From the NCBI GenBank assembly GCA_035267045.1, contig DATFMH010000195.1:1-39360 (forward strand): DNA of 39,360 nucleotides, written 5' to 3'. The translations under genes were made by a program, and so were the position numbers. Source of the DNA: DATFMH01 sp035267045. GTDB lineage: Bacteria; Bacteroidota; Rhodothermia; Balneolales; DATFMH01. A model generated the notes under the pieces. The model saw only the letters and a program-made list of their open reading frames with translations. It had not been told where the DNA came from and made no database searches. How positions within the stretch are numbered: position 1 is the first letter of the stretch; each line of letters opens with the position of its first letter. Positions 17,084-23,156 of this stretch are shown in pieces.

Positions 17084-17794
17084 CTATTCTCTTCCCGGAA
17101 TATTCATCTTATTATAGCCCGAGGGTATTTCAAAGAGCGAGGCACTTAAATTCTCAGCTTTAACATCCGTCACTTCCATTTTCATATCCATATTACCATC
17201 CTGATCTTTACTGATAATACGGAACGGGAAGAACCCCTCTTTCATAATATCTTTAAGCCATTCCGGTTGATGCCTGTTTCGTTTCATAAAAGCATTATTT
17301 TGCACAAAGAGGAAATTTCCAAATCCTTTGGCATTCCATAATTCCGTTTCTCCATCATCCGTTTTAATAAGCCACTGCTCACATTCCACTCCTGCGATCT
17401 TTTCAGTTTTACCTGTTTTCACTGGTTTATCATTGTCATCTATCTGATTGCTGCTGTCAGCTTCCTGTTCAGATAAATTTATTGGTATTTCCATATAACT
17501 TTTCATCTGGGAAATGAGTGTGTACATCTTATTGGATTCGTTATCATATATAATTGTAGGGCTCATTCCGGCTGCCGTACCCGGCATTTCCATTTCCATC
17601 CTGACCTTGTTTCCCTTGACGTAGTACATCATCTTCTGGGCATTGTTACTTTGTGATTCAATTTGAAAAGTTATAATACCTTCAAAATTCTTTTGCCCAT
17701 ATACTGTTTGAATTGAAAAGAACAATGAAAAGAGAATAGTACTAAGCAGTGTTTGCTTAAATAATCGATACGTGCACTTATAAAATGCAGACAT
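17084..17794 (-). CDS. Exported DUF4412 domain protein
   Basis: The 236-residue protein has a signal peptide (hydrophobic about 13-31, ending VYGQ). A DUF4412-type beta-rich domain follows, recognisable from FEGIITFQIES, MMYYVKGNKVRMEMEMPG and AGVECEQWLIKTDDGETELW. Such proteins are periplasmic or outer-membrane associated in Bacteroidota and have no established function. Met-rich patches (MEMEMPG, MDMKMEV) are noticeable but may simply be strand faces. It is a single gene, convergent with korB. Confidence 0.8.
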   Translation of the reverse strand: MSAFYKCTYRLFKQTLLSTILFSLFFSIQTVYGQKNFEGIITFQIESQSNNAQKMMYYVKGNKVRMEMEMPGTAAGMSPTIIYDNESNKMYTLISQMKSYMEIPINLSEQEADSSNQIDDNDKPVKTGKTEKIAGVECEQWLIKTDDGETELWNAKGFGNFLFVQNNAFMKRNRHQPEWLKDIMKEGFFPFRIISKDQDGNMDMKMEVTDVKAENLSASLFEIPSGYNKMNIPGRE

Positions 17795-18020
17795 AATTTT
17801 ACCTGATAAGTTGTTGATGATTAGTTTTTAATGTCATTTTGAATAATAAAGGAATGAAATGGCATTACATTACATTAGTAAAAAAAGTTAATAATATTAT
17901 ACCAACCATAATTATAACAATAAATTAGGTTAATTTAATATAAAAGGAAACATATTAAATGATTGAAATGTATACAGTTGTGTATAATTAGCATTCGCTG
18001 AAAAAGAAAAAGATTTAATT

Positions 18021-18950
18021 ATGTGTGAGAACGAAAAGGATAAATATCGAATAATTGTAATGGGGGCAGGAGCCGTTGGCGGGTACTTCGGAGGACGATT
18101 ACATTCTGATTCTCATAACGAAGTTCTTTTTATTGCAAGAGGGATGCATTTACATGCCTTGCAGACTAATGGATTGAATATTCGAAGTATATCTGACGAT
18201 TATAAAAGTAGTGTGCGTGCCGTTGATAATTTGGATAATTATTCAGGCTATGCGGATCTGATACTTTTTACAGTCAAGTCGTACGATACCGACGAGGCAA
18301 TAGAGATGATTAGACCTGTTGTTGGACAGGATACTCAGATTTTATCCATACAGAACGGAATTGAAAATTATTTTAAGCTTTCTAAGATATTTGGTGAGGA
18401 TCATATTATCCGTGGATTTTGCCGTATTGGCGCTATGGTGGCTGAACCCGGCGTGATATCACATAGCTCAATGGGCGGTATAACGATAGGGGAAAATAAT
18501 GGCAGTAAGAGTGATCGGTTGATTGAGTTATGCCGTCATTTTGATGATGTTAATGTAACCTGTACAATTTCGGAAAATATTGAAAAAGAAGTATGGATTA
18601 AGTTTGCCTGGAATAGTGTTTTTAATATGTTGACAGGCCTCATTGGCGTTACTTTGGATAAGATTTTCAGGAATACTGAAAGTGAGAAATTATGCCGTTC
18701 TCTGTTTGATGAAATAAGCCTTTTAGCCGGCAAGTACGGTATTACATTCAGTGAACAGGATACTTATGAAATTATCGACAAAAGCCGGAACCTTGGTGCT
18801 TTCAAGACATCAACGTATCAGGACCGGGTAAGAGGTAAAAAACTGGAGTACGAAACGTTTACCGGGACAATTGTCCGAATGGCACATGAAAAGAATGTAT
18901 CGCTTCCTTACAATGAAACACTATATGGTTTGTTTAAACTCATGGATTAA
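18021..18950 (+). CDS. Ketopantoate reductase-family (PanE/ApbA) dehydrogenase
   Basis: The 309-residue protein has the NADP-binding motif GAGAVGGYFGG (15-25) and LFTVKSYDTDEA with the family Lys. It also has IQNGIEN, KFAWNSVFNMLTGL with the Lys-Asn catalytic pair region, and TSTYQDRVRGKKLEYE near the C-terminus. These match 2-dehydropantoate 2-reductase, which makes pantoate for coenzyme A. Several paralogues of the fold act on other 2-oxoacids, so panE itself is likely but not proven. The yfcE-like gene follows after 43 bp, probably cotranscribed. Confidence 0.85.
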   Translation: MCENEKDKYRIIVMGAGAVGGYFGGRLHSDSHNEVLFIARGMHLHALQTNGLNIRSISDDYKSSVRAVDNLDNYSGYADLILFTVKSYDTDEAIEMIRPVVGQDTQILSIQNGIENYFKLSKIFGEDHIIRGFCRIGAMVAEPGVISHSSMGGITIGENNGSKSDRLIELCRHFDDVNVTCTISENIEKEVWIKFAWNSVFNMLTGLIGVTLDKIFRNTESEKLCRSLFDEISLLAGKYGITFSEQDTYEIIDKSRNLGAFKTSTYQDRVRGKKLEYETFTGTIVRMAHEKNVSLPYNETLYGLFKLMD

Positions 18951-18993
18951 CAGGTAAGACGTAATTTAATTTAGAAATTTAAAAAGGGATATA

Positions 18994-19479
18994 ATGAGAA
19001 TAGGGATCATTTCAGATACGCATGATCATGTGCAGCATATCGAAAAAGCGGTAAAAATTTTTAAAAATGAAGAAATTCCTTTAGTGATTCATGCCGGCGA
19101 TTACTGCAGCCCTTTTGCTATATTACCATTTGAAGGACTCAATCTTGTAGGGGTTTTTGGTAATAATGATGGTGATCATTACCGGTTGATTGATAAGTTT
19201 AATGCCATCGACGGTAACATGGCGGGTGAATTTTACGAATTTGAAGAGGATGGATGCAAGTTCGCAGTCTATCACGGCACGCAACAAGCTATTAAAGACG
19301 CCCTTGTGAAATGCGGTACGTATGATGTGGTAATCAGCGGGCATACGCATGAAAAGGTTATGGAAAAAGTTGGCAAAACAATCTCTATCAACCCGGGTAC
19401 TGCCAATGGTTTTGGAGGCGAGGCCAGTATCGTTATTTTCGATACCCAAACCCGGAAAGCCGAATTTATCGATTTGTAA
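18994..19479 (+). CDS. YfcE/MJ0936-family metallophosphoesterase
   Basis: The 161-residue protein is a single calcineurin-like domain. It has the metal-binding motifs GIISDTHDH (Asp8, His10), VIHAGDY (Asp36), GVFGNNDGD, VYHGTQ and VISGHTHE. The family hydrolyses phosphodiesters with two metal ions; natural substrates are poorly known. AAGGGAT lies upstream of the ATG. It follows the PanE-like gene and converges on the isocitrate dehydrogenase gene, with a 32-bp perfect palindrome in the gap. Confidence 0.92.
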   Translation: MRIGIISDTHDHVQHIEKAVKIFKNEEIPLVIHAGDYCSPFAILPFEGLNLVGVFGNNDGDHYRLIDKFNAIDGNMAGEFYEFEEDGCKFAVYHGTQQAIKDALVKCGTYDVVISGHTHEKVMEKVGKTISINPGTANGFGGEASIVIFDTQTRKAEFIDL

Positions 19480-19489
19480 CAACATGTCT

Positions 19490-19521
19490 CCGTAGGGCCA
19501 TGCCATGGCATGGCCCTACGG
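19490..19521. repeat. 32-bp perfect palindrome between convergent genes
   Basis: The half CCGTAGGGCCATGCCA is followed directly by its exact reverse complement. The core CATGCCATGGCATG is shared with three copies around the transposase gene at 20745, 21108 and 21538, with a symmetric C-G versus A-T exchange just outside the core. As it lies in the 57-bp gap between two convergent stops it could act as a two-way terminator; its main identity is a dispersed palindrome. Confidence 0.85.
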
Positions 19522-19536
19522 GCGATTGGCAAAATT

Positions 19537-20553
19537 CTAAAACTTGTCTTCCAAAACCATACAAACAGCATTGGTGTATGTTGTTGTGGTTCCCTTCCCT
19601 CCGATATCTTTGGTACATGCGTCTTTATGATTGGCCAACACTTCCAAAACAGCATATCGAACTTTTTTGGCCACATCTTCCTGTCCGATATGTTCCAGCA
19701 TCAACAGGGATGAAAACAGGAGGGCGGTAGGGTTGGCCATATTTTTGCCGGCTATATCGGGAGCGGAACCATGTACTGCTTCGAACATGGCATAATCATC
19801 ACCGATATTGGCAGCACCGGTGACGCCAAGTCCACCGACCAAACCGGAAGCTAAATCCGATAAGATATCGCCAAAAAGATTTGTTGTGACCACGATATCA
19901 AAACGTTGGGGACGCATCACCATCTGCATGGCCATGTTATCAATAATGATATCCTCGAATTCAATATCAGGGTATTGATCAGCTATTTCACGGCCAATCT
20001 GGAGAAAAAGTCCGGTTGTGAATTTCAATATGTTGGCTTTATGAACCAGCGTTACTTTTTTGCGACTGTGTTCTCTGGCATATTCGAATGCGGCCCTAAT
20101 AATATTTTCACTGGCATCACGGGTTACAACGGCAATGCTTTCTGCATGGTTGTGTTCATCGTCAACCCAGCGCTCATGACCGATATACAAACCTTGTGTA
20201 TTTTCACGAAACATTACAATGTCAATATCCTTGTATGGACTGGGAACATTAGGTAAAGATTTCGCGGGACGTATATTGGCATATAGATTAAATTCTTTTC
20301 TAAGCGCCACATTCACGGACCGGAATCCCGTCCCGACCGGTGTTGTTAAGGGTCCTTTTAATACTATATGATGTTCTCTGATGAGATCGACGACTTCGTC
20401 GGGAAGTGGGTTGCCTTTCTCTTCATAAGCTGTGAGTCCGGCGGTGGTTTCTATCCAGTTTATTTTTGCTCCGGCTGTTTTGAGTATCTTGGTGACTGAC
20501 GAAGTAATTTCGTTACCAATACCATCTCCGGGAATAAGTACTATATCCTGCAT
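19537..20553 (-). CDS. NAD-type isocitrate dehydrogenase (IDH3-like)
   Basis: This 338-residue beta-decarboxylating dehydrogenase converts isocitrate to 2-oxoglutarate. The substrate loop reads FRSVNVALRKE (Ser79, Asn81, Arg85), the isocitrate-type pattern; isopropylmalate dehydrogenases have a different loop. Other motifs are LYANIRPAKS, the ENTQGLYIG Tyr region, VHKANILK and NLFGDILSDLASGL. The cofactor region HGSAPDIAGKNMANPTA is of the NAD-using type. It is short compared with E. coli Icd and like mitochondrial IDH3. Its product feeds the ferredoxin-linked KorAB encoded 3 kb away. Homoisocitrate dehydrogenase is a less likely alternative. Confidence 0.87.
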   Translation of the reverse strand: MQDIVLIPGDGIGNEITSSVTKILKTAGAKINWIETTAGLTAYEEKGNPLPDEVVDLIREHHIVLKGPLTTPVGTGFRSVNVALRKEFNLYANIRPAKSLPNVPSPYKDIDIVMFRENTQGLYIGHERWVDDEHNHAESIAVVTRDASENIIRAAFEYAREHSRKKVTLVHKANILKFTTGLFLQIGREIADQYPDIEFEDIIIDNMAMQMVMRPQRFDIVVTTNLFGDILSDLASGLVGGLGVTGAANIGDDYAMFEAVHGSAPDIAGKNMANPTALLFSSLLMLEHIGQEDVAKKVRYAVLEVLANHKDACTKDIGGKGTTTTYTNAVCMVLEDKF

Positions 20554-20893
20554 AATAATTGTTCTCTAACTATTCTTGATTTTAAATGTCTATGAGTAAA
20601 AGGCAGATATTTGAAAAAAGTAATAATTATATTCTCTTTATTTGAATATCATATCTGTCAAAATTTGGGATAAAATCATTATAAAATACAAAATAATGGA
20701 CAAAGATTCGGCTTGTGGTTTTCCAAATTTCGCACGATTTGTTAGGGACATGCCATGGCATGTCCCCACCGGCTTTAAGCCATAATCAAGGGTAAAAACC
20801 CCAATAAACCCGTGAATATGATTGGTCCCCATCCGAAGTGAAATTATGAATTTTGATACGGATTAAATCCATACAAGAAAACTTCTTGAAATG
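20554..20893. other. Intergenic region between icd and the transposase gene
   Basis: This 340-bp stretch holds one full-length copy of an internal transposase segment (20690-20825). The rest is AT-rich and featureless. A 64-codon minus-strand frame here is the translated repeat plus random sequence, not a gene. Confidence 0.6.
20690..20825 (-). repeat. Downstream copy of the transposase internal segment
   Basis: These 136 bp match transposase gene positions 21057-21192 along their entire length without net indels. The match starts at the HUH-motif codons (NHIHG) and ends three codons before the candidate catalytic Tyr codon. The central 22-bp palindrome (20745-20766) is intact. The copy is outside any complete gene. 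Confidence 0.85.
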
Positions 20894-21451
20894 TTAATCC
20901 TTCCGCCAGTTTTCGGGATTGTAAAGGATATAATTACGGATGTTGTCAAGGGCTTTTTCATTACGAATTATTTCGTCGTAAAAACGTGATTGCCATTTGA
21001 AATAATCATGGTGGTGAAGATGACACCATTTGGTGACGGCACCCTTATATTGATTCAAAATAATGGACAAAGATTCGGCTTGTGGTTTTCCAAATTTTGC
21101 ACGATGTGGAAGGGACATGCCATGGCATGTCCCTTCCGGCTTTAAGCCATAATCAAGGGCCTGAATACCAATAATACCGTGAATATGATTGGGCATCACG
21201 ATGAATGTATCCAAAACCACGTTCGGGTGATGGTTGGGGATCTGTCGCCAGTAATACCATGCGATGCAACCCGGAATGGACAAACCCATAATGTTATGTC
21301 TTATTTTTCCCAAATAACATCGATGTTTCCGGCAACAAATCGTAAAATAATACCAACCTGGATTTGAATAATCCCAACCCTTTAATCGGTAGGATTGGTT
21401 TCTGCGAAGGTGTCTGATTTTGGGTAAAAATTCTTTATATCCTGGTGTCAT
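20894..21451 (-). CDS. REP-associated tyrosine (IS200/Y1-like) transposase
   Basis: The 185-residue protein belongs to the Y1 HUH endonuclease class, in the single-domain branch called RAYT or transposase_IS200-like. HUH is PNHIHGII (His89 and His91). The candidate catalytic Tyr135 is in NQYKGAVTK. The C-terminal signature is SRFYDEIIRNEKALDNIRNYILYNPENW. The N-terminus reads SYRLKGWDYSNPGWYYFTIC. Between HUH and Tyr sits a segment (residues about 96-118) encoded by a 30-bp perfect palindrome. Such enzymes cut single-stranded hairpins of REP-type repeats and are usually single-copy and domesticated. Partial copies of its own gene lie on both sides. The frame appears intact. Confidence 0.88.
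   Translation of the reverse strand: MTPGYKEFLPKIRHLRRNQSYRLKGWDYSNPGWYYFTICCRKHRCYLGKIRHNIMGLSIPGCIAWYYWRQIPNHHPNVVLDTFIVMPNHIHGIIGIQALDYGLKPEGTCHGMSLPHRAKFGKPQAESLSIILNQYKGAVTKWCHLHHHDYFKWQSRFYDEIIRNEKALDNIRNYILYNPENWRKD
21108..21137. repeat. 30-bp perfect palindrome inside the transposase frame
   Basis: The half GGAAGGGACATGCCA is followed by its exact reverse complement. It is read in frame as part of EGTCHGMSLP. The same core is repeated in both flanking copies and between yfcE and icd. Confidence 0.9.
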
Positions 21452-21521
21452 ATTTAAAAGACACCAATGATCAAAAATCCTTACAAAATTAGGTTAATAG
21501 AGGTGTATGTTTTTTAATATT

Positions 21522-21620
21522 AATTTTGCACGATGTAGGGACATGCCATGGCATGTCCCCACCGGCTTTAAGCCATAATCAAGGGTTAAAAACCCCAATA
21601 AACCCGTGAATGTTGTTGGG
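21522..21620 (-). repeat. Upstream copy of the transposase internal segment
   Basis: About 99 bp matches the central and HUH-proximal part of the 136-bp transposase segment, with the 22-bp palindrome at 21538-21559. Its tail (aaaaaccccaataaacccgtgaat) is closer to the downstream copy at 20690-20825 than to the gene. The two flanking copies therefore share ancestry apart from the gene. Confidence 0.8.
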
Positions 21621-21625
21621 CGATT

Positions 21626-21660
21626 AAAAAAAACCGCATATGAACATTCACATACGGCTT
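21626..21660 (-). terminator. Terminator of the acetyl-CoA hydrolase gene
   Basis: CCGCATATG (21634-21642) and CACATACGG (21649-21657) form a nine-pair stem with two G-U wobbles on the minus-strand RNA. It is followed by eight U residues from the A-run at 21626-21633. It lies about 30 bp past the gene's stop. Confidence 0.8.
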
Positions 21661-21688
21661 TTGTAAAGATTAAATATCTGTGATCAAA

Positions 21689-22963
21689 TCAATAAAATTG
21701 TTTCAGAACTTTGAAACGATCGAAGGCTTCTTTTTCGAGCCATTCGCGATGATTCGGATGAGCAATCTGAATGAGTGCTTTAGCCCGCTGCCGCAGGTTT
21801 TTTCCATATAAATTGGCGACACCGTATTCGGTTACTACATAATGTACGTGTGCTCTTGTGGTTACCACACCCGCACCGATTTTCAGATAAGGTACAATTC
21901 GTGAACTTCCTTTTCGCGTAGTTGAGGACAATGCTATAATTGGTTTACCCCCTTCTGAAAGAGAAGCACCCCTCATAAAATCCATCTGTCCGCCGACACC
22001 GGAGTATTGACGGGTACCTATGGAATCGGCACAAACCTGCCCGGTCAAATCCACTTCAATGGCACTGTTAATCGCCGTTACCTTTGGATTTCTCCGGATT
22101 ACGGCTGTGTCATTGACATATGCGACATCCAGCATCTGAACGAGTGGGTTATCATCGATGAAACGGTAGAGTTTGTTGGTTCCCATGACAAAACTGGCCA
22201 CTATTTTTTCCGGGTGCTTTTTCTTCTTCTTACCATTTACCACCCCTTTTTCAACCAGCTCAATCAACCCGTCAGAAAACATTTCGGTGTGTATTCCCAG
22301 GTTTTTATGATTGGTTAACGAAGCAAGCACAGCATCAGGTATGGCACCAATACCCATTTGCAGTGTGGCTCCGTCATCAACTAATCCTGCTATATTTTTA
22401 CCAATAGCTTTTTCCACTTCCGTAAGCGGACGGGGTATGACTTCCGGTATGGGATCATCCACTTCTATCATTGCATCTATTCTGCTGATGTGTATGAGGC
22501 CGTCACCATGGGTTCGTGGCATATTCGGATTAATCTGGGCTACCACATGTTTGGCCATCTGAACGGCGGCACGGCTGACATCAACAGAAACACCCAGTGA
22601 ACAATAACCGTGTTTATCAGGTGGTGATACCTGGATCATGGCTACATCTATGGGTAGAATCTTTTGACGAAACAAGGCGGGCACTTCACTTAGAAAAACC
22701 GGAATGTAATCGGCTCTTCCCGTCGTCAGGGCTTCGCGGACATTAGCGCCTACAAACATACAATTAGTACAAAAGCTTCCGGCGTATTCGGGTGCAACAT
22801 AGGGAGCATCGCCTTCGGTATGGATATGTACTACTTCAACATCTTTTAACTCGGGGGCGCGATTGGTCATAGCTCTTATCAATTGATGAGGAGCAGCAGC
22901 TACACTGTGAATAAACACACGATCCCCTGATTTTATACATGATACAGCTTCTTCGGGTCTCAC
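21689..22963 (-). CDS. Acetyl-CoA hydrolase / acyl-CoA:carboxylate CoA-transferase family
   Basis: The 424-residue protein matches the acetyl-CoA hydrolase/4-hydroxybutyrate CoA-transferase family. It has a glutamate loop NLGIHTEMFSDGLIEL (Glu227, the expected CoA-thioester nucleophile) and GVGGQMDFMRGASLSEGGKP. HYVVTEYGVANLYGKNLRQR lies near the C-terminus. It could release or transfer CoA to make acetate or another acid; substrate choice cannot be read here. The frame begins at a GTG (22961-22963), with an in-frame stop upstream, so the N-terminus is a little shorter than in relatives. An unusual KKKKKH run lies after VVNG (around 244-250). It ends at a good terminator. Confidence 0.9.
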   Translation of the reverse strand: MRPEEAVSCIKSGDRVFIHSVAAAPHQLIRAMTNRAPELKDVEVVHIHTEGDAPYVAPEYAGSFCTNCMFVGANVREALTTGRADYIPVFLSEVPALFRQKILPIDVAMIQVSPPDKHGYCSLGVSVDVSRAAVQMAKHVVAQINPNMPRTHGDGLIHISRIDAMIEVDDPIPEVIPRPLTEVEKAIGKNIAGLVDDGATLQMGIGAIPDAVLASLTNHKNLGIHTEMFSDGLIELVEKGVVNGKKKKKHPEKIVASFVMGTNKLYRFIDDNPLVQMLDVAYVNDTAVIRRNPKVTAINSAIEVDLTGQVCADSIGTRQYSGVGGQMDFMRGASLSEGGKPIIALSSTTRKGSSRIVPYLKIGAGVVTTRAHVHYVVTEYGVANLYGKNLRQRAKALIQIAHPNHREWLEKEAFDRFKVLKQFY

Positions 22964-23053
22964 TTGATTAATATTTAATAGTTATAAAAATAGTTTTAAT
23001 ATGTGGAATTCGTTATCCACCATTTAAATCGAAATAATTTTTTTACTCTCTTG

Positions 23054-23073
23054 ATACCACCATTTTGTGGTAT
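23054..23073. promoter_or_regulatory. Inverted repeat upstream of the acetyl-CoA hydrolase gene
   Basis: ATACCAC and GTGGTAT flank a six-base spacer, 91 bp upstream of the GTG start. There is no U-tract on the minus strand, so it is not a terminator for the upstream phosphatase gene. An operator is possible but unproven. Confidence 0.3.
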
Positions 23074-23156
23074 AATTACTACTATAAAAATAAGACAAGA
23101 ATGTCTTTATTACAAGGTGTAGATTCTCAGGATGTTTCTATAATAAGTGCCAGATA

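Noticed and set aside
20638..20832. 64-codon minus-strand frame that looks like a short transposase
   Set aside because: It is a translated copy of the internal segment; it lacks the N-terminal region, the Tyr and the C-terminal signature. Annotated as repeat.
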